A stretch of 64,000 bases of DNA from Aedes albopictus (Eukaryota > Arthropoda > Insecta > Diptera > Culicidae): NCBI RefSeq assembly GCF_035046485.1, contig NC_085138.1, positions 332,116,421-332,180,420 of the forward strand, written 5' to 3'. The position numbers were made by a program, and so were the translations under genes. Below are positions 31,880 through 42,119 of this stretch, piece by piece. The first letter of the stretch is position 1. Each line of letters opens with the position of its first letter. A model generated the notes under the pieces. It had not been told where the DNA came from, did no database searches, and worked only from the letters and a program-made list of their open reading frames with translations.

Positions 31880-33620
31880 TCTGCTGGGTCTCTGACGGTT
31901 AGTTCATGGAGTTCTTGAAGAAATACTGGAACAAAGCTTCACAGCGAATTGAATGGAAATTTAATGAAGATCCACAAAGGATTATTTGTGATGAATCTTC
32001 TGGCATTCCGTACGAAGGTTTTTCCTTGAGATTTCACAGAAAATTCTCTAGAAATTCTTTCAGGTGCTCCACCATAAAATCCACCAGGATTTCAGATTTC
32101 CCCAATAATTCCTCCAAAGATTCCTTCAGAAATTTCTCTGGAGATTCCTGCAGGAACTCCTCCGGAGATTTTTTGGAAATTCCTCGGGGAAAACCTTCCG
32201 GAGATTCCTCCAAAAGATCCTCCCAAAAAATCCTCCGGAGGTTTCTTCGGAGATTCATCCAAAAATTCCTCCCAGAATTCCTCCGGAGATTCCTCCAGAA
32301 ATTTCTCCGAGGATTTCTCCCGGAATTCCTCCGAAAATTCCTCCTGGATTATCTCCGCCAATTTTTCCAGGAATTCTTCTGAGGATTCCTTCAGGAATTT
32401 CTTTGACGATTCCTCCGGATTATCTTTGCTGATTTCTCCAGGAACTCTTCCGAAGTTTCCTCCAGGTATTCCTCCGGAAATCCCTCCAAAAAACATTGCG
32501 GAGATTCCTCATTCAACTCCTCCGAAGATTCCTCCAGTAATACCTCCTTGAAAATTCTCCAACAATTCCTTTAAAGATTCCTCCAGAAATTCCTACCGGA
32601 ATTCCTCCAGAAATTCCTCTCTGAATTCCTCCGGAGATTTCTCCAGAAATTCCTCCGGAGATTTCTCCAGGAATTCCCCCGGAGATTCGTCCAGGAATTC
32701 CCCCAAAGATTCGTGCAGTAATTTCTGGTGGAATCTCCTATTCGTGGAGGAATCTTCGGAGAAATTCCTGGAGGAATCCCCGGGGGAATTCCTGGAGGAA
32801 TCTCCGAAGGAGTTCTTGGAGGAATTTCCGGTGCAATTCCTGTAGAAATCTCCGGAAGAATTATTGGAGGAATCTCCGGAGGAATTATTGGAAAAATCTT
32901 AGAGAATTTTTAGAGATTTGCTCCAGAAGATCCTCTGGTGATCTTGCTGGTGATTGCTCAAGAAATTGCTTTGGGGATTTCTCCGGTAAATTTCTCCAGG
33001 AATCCATCCGAAGATTCTCGGGGAAGTCCTGCAGGAATTCTGGAAGAATTGTACGAGAATTTCAGAGGAACTCTTGGAAAACTTCTCGAAGAAGTCATGG
33101 TGGAATTATTGGTGAAATTCTCGTGGAATTACCGAGGTAATTTTAGATGAGTTCCTGGGAAACTCCTGGGGGAATTTCCTGGAAACTCATTGGGGGATTC
33201 CAGGGGATTTTCTGCAAGAATTCTCGGGGAACTCCTACAAGAATTCACGGGGAACTCTTGCAGAAATTCTCGAAAATCCCCTTGATGAATTCCCGAAGAC
33301 CTCTTGGAAGAATTTCTGGGGAACTCCTGGATATACTCCTTAAAGAATTAACGGGGAACTTCTGGAGGCATACCCGGGAACTCTCGGAAGTTTTATCGGG
33401 GATTTCCTAGAGGATTCACATGAAAATTTCTTAATGATTTCCTGGGAAATCCCTAGAGGAATTTCCGGAACACTCCTTGAGGAATTCTCGAGGAACCCCC
33501 TGGAGGAATTCTCGAGGAACCCCCTGGAGGAAATCCCGGGGAACTTCTGGAGGAATTCCCGGAGAACTCCTGGAGGAACTCCTGATAGAACTCTTTTGGG
33601 AATTTTCGAGAACTAACCAG
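31880..33620. repeat. Minisatellite with TCCGGA variant and internal inversion
   Basis: Units here often read GGAGATTCCTCC(A/G)GAA, with TCCGGA inside. The left part (to about 32730) is in the pyrimidine orientation. From about 32740 the purine orientation takes over (GGAGGAATCTCCGGAGG), so the array flips at a point near 32735. Open frames on both strands through here are repeat artefacts. Confidence 0.8.
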
Positions 33621-33633
33621 CTTGTTCCTGGAA

Positions 33634-33991
33634 TTAAGGCGAAACTGGAAGCATTTCCTCATTTTTTTGGTTTTTGATTTTTAATTAAATAACGAAGCAA
33701 TATTTTCAAAATCGGTTTTCGTGCACATGTAGAGTATGGATCAAGGTATCTTCTGATTTTTTTTAGATGGAAAATGTTTTTTATTTTTGCAGAAACCATT
33801 TTTTTGTGCAATTTTGTTCAAAAATGGTTTCTGCAAAAACGAAAAACATTTTCCACCACATTAAAAATTCAGAAGATACCTTGATCTATACTCTACATGT
33901 GCACGAAAACCGATTTTGAAAATATTGCTTCGTTATTTAATAAAAAAATCAAAAACCAAAAAGTGAGGAAATGCTTCCAGTTTCGCCTTAA
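33634..33991. mobile_element. Foldback MITE with TTAA ends
   Basis: Two arms of about 175 bp are nearly perfect inverted repeats, starting TTAAGGCGAAACTGGAAGCA and ending in its complement. TTAA at both borders (33634-33637, 33988-33991) suggests a piggyBac-type TTAA target duplication, but TTAA is its own complement, so it could equally be part of the inverted repeat. No reading frame. It sits next to minisatellite inside the hAT-like element. Confidence 0.75.
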
Positions 33992-34948
33992 GAGCTATAT
34001 TCGTGAGGAGCTCAAAAACACCATCTTTCCAAAACTCCCAGAACTCCCGAACATTCTATTGAAATCATTAGATTCTCTTGGGCCCACAGCTTCTTCGACG
34101 AATTATTCGTTTTTTTGAAATAGTATTTCCCGCTTCCTACAGAATCTCGGACAATACTCGGACTCCTATAAAATCATGACTTTCTTTTATGAGAATGGAA
34201 TTCTTGGAATTTCCTTCCGTATTAACTTCTTTATATCTCATGGATTGACCAGGTTGTTCGTTCTTAAAATATTTGGATTTTTATTGCACTAATTTTTTCT
34301 CAATAACCCCATTATCGTACCCAAGATCGTCCCACAATTACCAACGATAGAGTGAGACAGAGCAAAAGCAATGCTGCAGATTCTCACATAATTACTTTCT
34401 CCCAGGAAACAAACTTATTCACCAAACTGAAGTTGTTTTGAAATTATCCGCAGGAATTCCACGCTCATTGCGTTTTGCCGCAGCGGCAGATTTGCGGATT
34501 TTTTTAGTACATACCACAGTGCTTCCGCATTCCGTTGCACTTCAAACAGATGTTTATCTTGAGTTCTTCCCTTGCCAAATCTTTCCCCCCGTGTACTATA
34601 GCTTAATGCACACTGATGTTTTTGGTGCGAAAGAAGAAACAAAAAGAAAGAGAAATGTCACTTTTACTCACGGAATAATACATCGACATATTATTCCGTA
34701 CGGAAAATTAACAACATGACTGACAGCATCGCATGCCAGTGCCATCTGTTGGCAAATCTTTTTGGCTGCGAATTACTTATCAACTGCGAACGCTAAAGTA
34801 ATTTTGATTGCAAAAGTTTTACTTGACCATTACTTGTCCTATCCTTTTACACAGTACTTACCAGGTGGAAACTAGCCATTTACCTGAAACTTTGTAAAAC
34901 AATGTACTAGCGTAGCAACAATAATTAATTCAACAGAAGGCAGCAAAC

Positions 34949-34999
34949 GCAACTCTCCACGGCGTGAATGTAATTTACATTCACGGCGTGGAGAGTTGC
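34949..34999. repeat. Near-perfect 25-bp palindrome
   Basis: The arms 34949-34973 and 34975-34999 (GCAACTCTCCACGGCGTGAA and onward) are inverted copies with one mismatch about one central base. It lies 180 bp inside the right end of the hAT-like element. Confidence 0.8.
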
Positions 35000-35183
35000 C
35001 TTTACAGCTCGCTCACGACTTTGGTATGCGTGTGCGACCCAAATGTTATTCGGCAAACTTTCAGATAAAACTACAAGGTTAAATTCATCCAAACATTGTT
35101 TTTTGATAGCATGCTTCTGAACTGAGATAATAGCAAGTGAATGTAACTTTTTGCAAATGAATGATGCCATCCCTGCTCCCATA

Positions 35184-36600
35184 GGTTGCTTCGGAAACTC
35201 CCTTAAGAATTTCTAAATTTGGCATTCTAAATTTAGCTTTTCCTTCATGAATTTCAAAGTTTTCTTCATGTATTCGCCTGGAGATTTTTCCAGAAATAAA
35301 TGTAGAATTTGCAGTAGTTAAAATACACAGAAACAAAAACCAAAAAAAATCTCCAGAAATTGTTCCAATGGTTCCTCGAGAAAATCTTCCAAAGATTTTG
35401 TTAGGGATTCTTTGCACAATTCCTTCGGGAAGTTCTTCAGAAATTTATTGTGATTAATCAGAAATTCTTCCAGGGATTCTTTTATAAAATCTATCATTTT
35501 TTTTCCTTTAAGGATTCCTCAAAAGTTCAAGTTCTGCCAAAAATTTAATGAGTAAATGCTCCCGGCATTCATTTGGAAAATATTGTGCGAATTCTTTCAA
35601 AGTCCTCTAGCAATAATTTGTGAAATTTCTTCAAGAACTTCTGAAGACAATCTTCAAACGATTTCTTCCAAAATTGTTGGTGCCTTGGCCTTTATAAAAC
35701 CCTCTTCAGAAATCCACCACGAGTTCCTCCAAAACTCTCTCCATGGATTCTTAAGAAATGCTGCATGCACACTTAAATTCAGAAATTGATCTCGGTAAAC
35801 GGTTTGCCGAGAATCCAACAGCTGATATCTCGGTAAAATATTTACTGATTCTCGGTAAAACTTTTACCGAGATTTCGGTAAACCATTACCGAGTCTCGGT
35901 GAACTTTGCCGAGATCTCGGTAAAAAGTTGGATTACCGAGATATCGGCAAAGTTTTAACGACATCTCGGTAAAACTTTTACCGAGATTCAGTGAAAATAA
36001 TTACCGAATTCTCGGCTGTTGGATTCTCGGCAATCCGTTTGCTGAGGTCGGCGATTTAATTTAAGTGTGTGGAGCTTCAGACTATTTTTTGGAAATTTCT
36101 CCAGAGTCCACTGCTAAGATTTCTCTCCAGATTCATCCAGAAATTTCCAGTAAATATCCCTCTGAAACCTTTTCTTTACATTCAAACGTTCCCAAAAATC
36201 CCTCAAGGCATTCTCTCGGAAAATCTTCTATGGATTCCTTCAGAAATTCGTTTAGAAAATCGAAAACTCAGTATTTCTTAAATAAAAATATTCCTTGTTT
36301 TTTTTTTTCATGGATATTTACAGAAAGGCCTTTCGTGAATAAACAAGAACTGACCCAGCTATTCCTCCAAAACATTCTGCAAAACATCCTTCAGAACAAA
36401 TTCTACAGTTTTTATCCAAAATTGCTACTTGGATTCTTTCAGAAATTCTTCTAGGGATTTGTTCAGAAAATCTTTTGGGATTCATTTAGATAATCCTCTA
36501 TGGATTCCTTCAAGTTTTTTTCCAGGATTCTCTGGAAATTTTTCTGAAATTCTTTAGGGAATCGATCTCTGAATTCATTAGAAACTTCAAAAGGAATGTC
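35184..36600. repeat. GGAATTCCTCCA-type minisatellite, continuation of block 8
   Basis: Resumes the array after the hAT-like insertion. Units are strongly diverged (AAATTCTTCCAGGGATT). Interrupted by a TCGGTAAA-rich MITE at 35768-36069. Confidence 0.65.
35768..36069. mobile_element. MITE built of TCTCGGTAAA repeats
   Basis: Ends CACACTTAAATT and AATTTAAGTGTG are perfect inverted repeats. The 302-bp interior contains about ten copies of TCTCGGTAAA or its complement TTTACCGAGA, often back to back so that TCGGTAAAACTTTTACCGA palindromes form. No coding frame. The target duplication is not clear. Confidence 0.75.
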
Positions 36601-36670
36601 TCTAGGCAGCACGCCTGTTTCATCTGAATACCGATTGCACTCAACTTCTACAAAAATACATATAAAAAAA

Positions 36671-36881
36671 AGACACTACACCGTCTTCAGCCAGAGGCTG
36701 CACAGACTGAACATTACATACACGAGACAACGGACAACACACATAACACCCAGTGGCCCAATGGAGAATTTTCCGTTTGACGAAAAGTTTTCCCCGACTG
36801 GAGCAGGAATCGAACCCGCACTCCGAGGCTTACGAAACGCCTAGACGACTGACGCCGCTAACCGCACGGCCACGAAGCCCA
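36671..36881 (-). mobile_element. tRNA-derived SINE, full head
   Basis: On the minus strand the element starts TGGGCTTCGTGGCCGTGCGG, with an A-box-like TGGCCGTGCGGTTAG and a perfect B box GGTTCGATTCC (about 36807-36818), a polymerase III promoter from a tRNA. The body includes GACTGGAGC...AAACTTTTCGTC and ends in a T-rich stretch. A 5'-truncated copy of the same family lies at 59068-59216 with high identity, so the family is recent. Confidence 0.8.
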
Positions 36882-37199
36882 CATATGAAAGAAATAAGTT
36901 TCGCTTGACGGTGTTTTTAATTGTTTTTAGCAAAAGATAACCGTCCATATTAGGAAAAAAATATCCAAATAATGTTCTGAAGACACAATACTAAAGTCAT
37001 TCCCAAGGGGACATACCAGTTAAGGGGTGCAGAGGTTTTGAAACCTTGAGTAACCAACATAGATTTTACCATGACAGTACTGTTCTGCATTATTAATTAT
37101 CCAAATGTTGAACACAGGCATTACCAAAACTGATAACATCTATCAGCATAACTGTAACTTTTTTTTTGACAATTTATATTAATCGTGCTTTGCAAAAAA

Positions 37200-37550
37200 A
37201 AACCTACGAAACGCCTCAAACTCCACAGAAAACCCCCGGAAACTCCCTTGAAAGCCCCGAAAACCCTCCTTAAATGACCAGAATCATTTTGAAACGCCTG
37301 AAATCATCCCTGAAACCGTTTGCAAACCCCCTGAAAATCCCCGGAAACCCCGCTAAAACCCCTTGAAACTCTTTTCAAAGCCGCCTAAAACTCCCTGAAA
37401 GCTCCGATAGCTGCTTTCAAACCCCTTGAAACATCTTGATGCTCCTCTAACACTCTCTTAAAAGATCTCTCAAAAACCATTGAATTACTTGAAAATCCCC
37501 TGAAACTTCCAAAAATGTTCTCCGAAAAATCTTCCTAAAGTTTCTTAAAT
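37200..37550. repeat. CCCTGAAACGCC-type minisatellite, block A
   Basis: Degenerate repeats of CTGAAA(C/T), AAACCCC(C/T)(T/G)GAAA and CGCC with a period near 12 bp. Same family as at 41240-41900, 46668-47660 and 58790-59065. 36882-37199 before it is AT-rich with nothing recognisable. Confidence 0.75.
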
Positions 37551-37569
37551 CCCCTGGACAGCTCTCTGT

Positions 37570-38890
37570 GCGCTGTACGCTCTTTTATCCCGTCTACATG
37601 AGCCATGCATCTCTCGGTAACCGAATAGCGCTGACGGGTTACGGCTATGGCTCCTCGTGGTTTCGCACGCTCTATCTCGGCTTTGCCGTTCCTTTGCTAC
37701 TCTTTCTCCCTCCAGGTGTCATCTGTGATCCACTGCTTTCTCCGGGTGTGTAGCTCACTCAAAATATCCTCGCCGGTGGTGGTGAAGGCGTTGCTAATGG
37801 CGCCCCATTAATCTTCTACACTTCCACCTTCCGGAACATCCGCAGCACAGTTCTCTACCTTCTCGACGAAGGACCTTTTCATCGCAGCATCTTCCAGTCG
37901 CCGTGTGTTGAACCAGCGCTCCATTTTCTCCTGCTTCCGATGGATCCTAGCAACGCGCAGCCGGATCTCGCCTATTAAGAGATGATGGTCGGACGCCATG
38001 TCAGCGCTAAGTATGTTCCGCACATCAAGAAGAGCCTTCGTTTCCATTTTCGGCTGATGCAGATGTGGTCGATTTAATTTTCCGTGACGCCATCACGGAA
38101 ACCCATGTTACTTTGTACACTGGATGGGGAGTAAGAGCGTTCTCCCTATCACCATGTCATTGTTGCCGCAAAGCTCTGCAAATAGCTGTCCGTTCTCGTT
38201 CATTTCTCCGAGACCATGGCGTTTCACGAGAACGCGTTGAAGTTGCTATGATAATCGTGTTATCACCTTTTAGAATATTGTCCACGACAGCATTCAGTTG
38301 ACTGTAAAAGTTATCTTTGACTTGCAATTCGGCAGCAACGGTTGGTGCGTAACATTGGATCAGGGTAAGGCTTCGAACCCGTGATTTCAATCTGGCCACA
38401 GTTATTCTCTCATTAATAGGTTCCCACTTCATGAGCGCAACGTGGTCGTGAGCGCTGAGCAGGAAATCAACTCTACGGTGGTGAAGAACGTGTTCACCTC
38501 GTAGGCCAGAGTACAGTAGAATTTGACCAGACGCTAATCTGTGTCCTCCAAAGTTCAGCCAACGGACTTCGCTCAGTCCTAGGATCTCAAGCTTTATACG
38601 ACATTGCTAGCTGTTCCAGTTTACCCTGTTGAACTAGGGTTAGTACATCGCAAATTCCAATCCTTGCTTGTTGTTTCACGCTAAAAGTCGTTGCCGTTGA
38701 ATCAGTTCGTAATCTTTCATTTTCGGTTTCTCTAAAGGTTTCTGGGTTTCGGGAACAGTAGGTTGTTGCTTATGGTCCCCATTCCACCGTAGTGAGACTG
38801 TTATCTTAAGATAAGCTTCCGTTGGAGGAGCATTTCATACTCAGCCGCTGCTGGATGCTAGAATAGACGCCGTTTTGGCCGCACCTCCTT
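37570..38890 (-). pseudogene. RTE-clade non-LTR retrotransposon fragment (endonuclease region)
   Basis: On the minus strand two frames carry an AP-endonuclease-like domain. 38432-38157 has ARLKSRVRSLTLIQCYAPTV and 38047-37808 has ADMASDHHLLIGEIRLRVAR, the SDHHL motif that ends the domain, then FNTRRLEDAA. The intervening GD(N)FN-type motif region is shifted and mutated. Upstream (to about 38520) the translated sequence has RLASGQ-like and LLYSGLRGEHV-like remnants. The reverse transcriptase is absent. QCYAPT and SDHHL are what I know from RTE/JAM1-like elements. This is a dead 5'/internal fragment. Confidence 0.7.
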
Positions 38891-38899
38891 GGTGAACAG

Positions 38900-41200
38900 A
38901 CGCTCGGTACGTACCTCCTCAATCTAGCTGAAGTCAGAAGGACAACAGTGCCCAGGCAGCACTACCAGCTAAGCAAACAACTCTTTGCTAGCGGTCTTTG
39001 TCATCGCTTGGCCCGTGGAAGCATGAGGTAGGAACTTGTGAGGACCAGAGCTATGTTGGACGCTTCTTGTCGTCTCACCGCACCATTTTGCAGCCCTGAT
39101 TTCCGTTTGAGTTTTATAAAAGATTAGAACTTCTGAAATTACGCAGCTTTTACTTTTAAAATTTCAGCTTTCAGGAACACAACTCGAAACATTATAGTTA
39201 TCAGAACAGGCAGAATGGTTTGGATAATCCAAATTGGATTAATTGAGTATGTTTCTAAAAGAATCCCAAAATGCGACAATTAGTTTTTTTGCTTAGAATC
39301 AACAATCTCCGCATGAACCACAAAACAGCAAAAAAGTTACCACAAAAAATAATGTGATCCCCGTCAACTCGGCAGCACAAAACCGCAGCAATATCCAGCG
39401 GTGAGCCTACCGAATCCAGCGTCAGCTCCCCAAACCCCATGGAAGAGGAACAAAAAATAAAAGGCTGAATGCAGAGCAGAGCCCGCCGCGCGCACACCCG
39501 AGAAACAGAAAAACTGCCGCAGAAATAAAATAACTCTTTATTAAGAAACAATATTTAGATAAGATAAAACGAAATATGGACTAAATAAACAAGAACGAAA
39601 ACCTCACCAGGGAACGCGAACGTTGCGACGCAGCGGCTGTCGACGGCAACGACGACGATGTCGTTAGAAAGCCGGTTGGTGAGGGACCGCAAAGTGAGGC
39701 CCCAGCTCAGCGCCATCCACTCCGATTCCCGGCCAACATAACAGTGAGGCTTATTATTCATTGAAATTAGATTGGAACGGTAAGTAAATTTTCTTGTTAA
39801 ATTGAAGAAACTTCTTGGTGTTGGCTGTTCCTGCCTGACGACGATGGTTGTCGATTCGGTAGACCGAAGTCCACCCGCTGCGAGCGCGCTGCGCTGAAGT
39901 GTTCTTACTCCTTGGTTTTATCGCGCTTTCGGACGACGACGACGGGCCTTCGATGTTCGCTGGCAGCCCAGCCAGCCGGGGATGGATGATAATGATGCAT
40001 CGCGCGCGTCGTCCGAGACCGAGGGGAGATAAGAGCCGCAGCCGAAGTCGTCCACACGATTTTTCTGGTGTCAGTTTTCGTTGAGAGTGTTATCGTGTTG
40101 GATGCAGTTTTCGTTAGATGGCTTATCGACAAAAAGAGCAGCAGCCAGCGGTCACACAAGCAAGCTGGTCGTCGGTCGAACTCAATTTGGCCTGATGGGA
40201 TGTGGAAGGTTGGGCCGACCGACTGGGGCCCGTTGCGGCGGCGTCTTGATGCCAGCAGGGGAGATTTCGGTCCGATAAGTGGCATTGCAACGCTGCTGCA
40301 GCAGCAGCATATTTCATGAGTGTATACTTTATTGGGTGGAATGACCTCCGCCGTGGTGGATAATGGTTGCAGCGTTAGGTCAGCAGGACGTCCAGCGTGT
40401 TAATGGATCTTTCCGGTTCGGCGAATGGAAAATTTCGTAACACAGTATGAACGCATTTGCGCAGTACACAGAGTTGTGAACTTTCGCAGATTCCCTGGCG
40501 GGGAACATGCCACGCTTAATTGTTCGTTTCCCAAGAAGTGCGTGTTTTTTCGCACTTGTCAATTCTTCATCCATTCATCAAAAGGCATTTGTACCGTCGT
40601 AGTCCTTTGTGTTCTGGAACAAAGCTCCGAGATCCGTCATAAAATAGTCTGCCACTAGGAATAATCAAAAGCCAATTACGAAAATTTGACGGACACAGAT
40701 CCTCATGACATGATACCTACAGGCAGACAGACGGTGTGGTCGGTCAACCATCAAACACATAATCGTTCCAGGAATCCTCGTCGCGTCCACCCGTCGCGTC
40801 GAGTCGTCGTCTCTGCGGCACCTGAACTGGACTGAATCAGCCAGCTGCCGTCAGCATTAGTTTTTTTTTCATGCCGTGTGTCTGGTAACGTCTTAGCCGT
40901 TGAGTTGCCATACACCCAGCGGAATGAAAATAGCACCACTTTTGTTTGTATCAATTTGAGTGTTTCAGATGCTTCAATACAAAAGCGATTAATTATTCAT
41001 CTCTGAAGTCTGAAAAAAGTGCAAACTACGAATAATAACTTCAGAGCTAGGCTTTCAGTGCTATGGATAACTTAAAACTGATGTTTTTTCGGACTTATCA
41101 GCAACATGCTTCCGCATCAACGTCAACATGACTAAAAATAAATCGTGGGATATGAATACGCCCCAATTCTTCCAGCTTCACGATATCTGAGGAAGTAATG
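38900..41200. other. Unique, partly GC-rich DNA; no coding gene supported
   Basis: 39380-40330 is GC-rich with CGACGACGACG runs and has overlapping frames on both strands (for example 39905-40285 minus, 40068-40319 plus) that lack a recognisable product. It contains the promoter candidate at 40071-40104. The sequence looks like the 5' region of a host gene rather than a repeat, but I found no exon I can defend. Confidence 0.4.
40071..40104 (+). promoter_or_regulatory. Candidate TATA-less core promoter (Inr + DPE)
   Basis: TCAGTT at 40071-40076 matches the insect initiator TCAKTY. With its A (40073) as +1, positions +28 to +32 read GGATG, matching the DPE consensus RGWYV at the required spacing. 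It lies in a GC-rich unique stretch. One match by chance in 64 kb is possible. Confidence 0.4.
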
Positions 41201-41239
41201 GAGAACGTTGAAAGCTTCGAATATCTTAGTAGTCAACTA

Positions 41240-41894
41240 CAAGTTTCAGGGGATTCAAGAATGTTTCAGGGGACTTTAAGGGCGTTTCAGGAAGCTTTCA
41301 GAAGCGTTTTACGGGGTTTCTGAGGGTTCCAGGATGTCTTAGTAGGGCTTTTAGGGGCGTTTCAGAGGCGTTTCAAGGAGTTACAGGACGATTCAGGGAG
41401 GTTTCAGATGCGTTTTAGAGGCTTTCTGGTGGTTTCAAGGGGTTTCAGGTTTTCCCGGAACGCACTGAAATGCCCTTAAAATCCCATCTGAAACTTCCTG
41501 CAACCCCTGGAAACCCTCAAGAACCCCATAAAACGCCTTTGAACCCTCTCTGACGTTCCGTAATCTCTTGCAACGCCTTAAAACGACCTATGCCATACTG
41601 AAACAACCTGGAATCCCCTGAAACACGCAGAAACCATCTGAAACAACCCTGAAACGTCTTGTAACGTCTTGAAACGCCCCGGAAACGCTCTAAAAGCGCC
41701 CTGAAACGTTCTGGAATCCTCAGAAAGCCTCTGAAATATAGGTAAACGCCTCTTAGACCTCCCTGAATCATGTTGTAACCCCTTTGAACGCCCCTGAAAC
41801 GCTATGAAACACACCCAAAAGCACCATGGAACATCCTTGAATCTCCTGAAACCGTCTAGATCCTCCTAAAACGCCTCTGAAACCTTCTTGAAAT
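41240..41894. repeat. CCCTGAAACGCC minisatellite, block B, with inversion
   Basis: Up to about 41460 the units read GTTTCAGGGG/GCGTTTCAGG; beyond it they read CTGAAACG/CCTTGAAACCC, so the array is inverted about that point. The right side continues at 46668 after the hAT-like insertion. Confidence 0.8.
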
Positions 41895-42119
41895 GCCCTG
41901 AACATTGGCGTAGCTAGGGGGGGTTCCAGGGGTGCCTGGCACCCCCTAGAACAAATTTGGCACCCCCTAGAATTTTTCCTTGACAGTCACCTACAATTTT
42001 AAATTTCACACAATAAATTCCAATATTTATTATTGGCAGATTCGAAAAAAACTTAAACACACCCAGAATTACTTATATACTTATTGTACGTTTTGGCGTT
42101 TTGGATATTGATAAGAACA

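Larger units (their letters stand above)
31468..35175. mobile_element. hAT-like element with minisatellite interior (8-bp TSD CTCCCATA)
   Basis: Flanked by perfect 8-bp repeats CTCCCATA (31460-31467 and 35176-35183). The ends are long inverted repeats of about 40 bp: CAGGGATGGGATCATTCATT on the left matches the complement of the right end with few changes, and CAGGGATGG is a typical hAT start. It carries no transposase. Inside are minisatellite (31880-33620), a TTAA-flanked foldback element (33634-33991), unique AT-rich DNA (34000-34940) and a 25-bp palindrome (34949-34999). It was inserted into another minisatellite block. Confidence 0.88.

Noticed and set aside
37568..38301. Plus-strand frames of 61 and 78 codons
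   Set aside because: The minus strand of this stretch carries RTE-type endonuclease remnants, which explain its composition.
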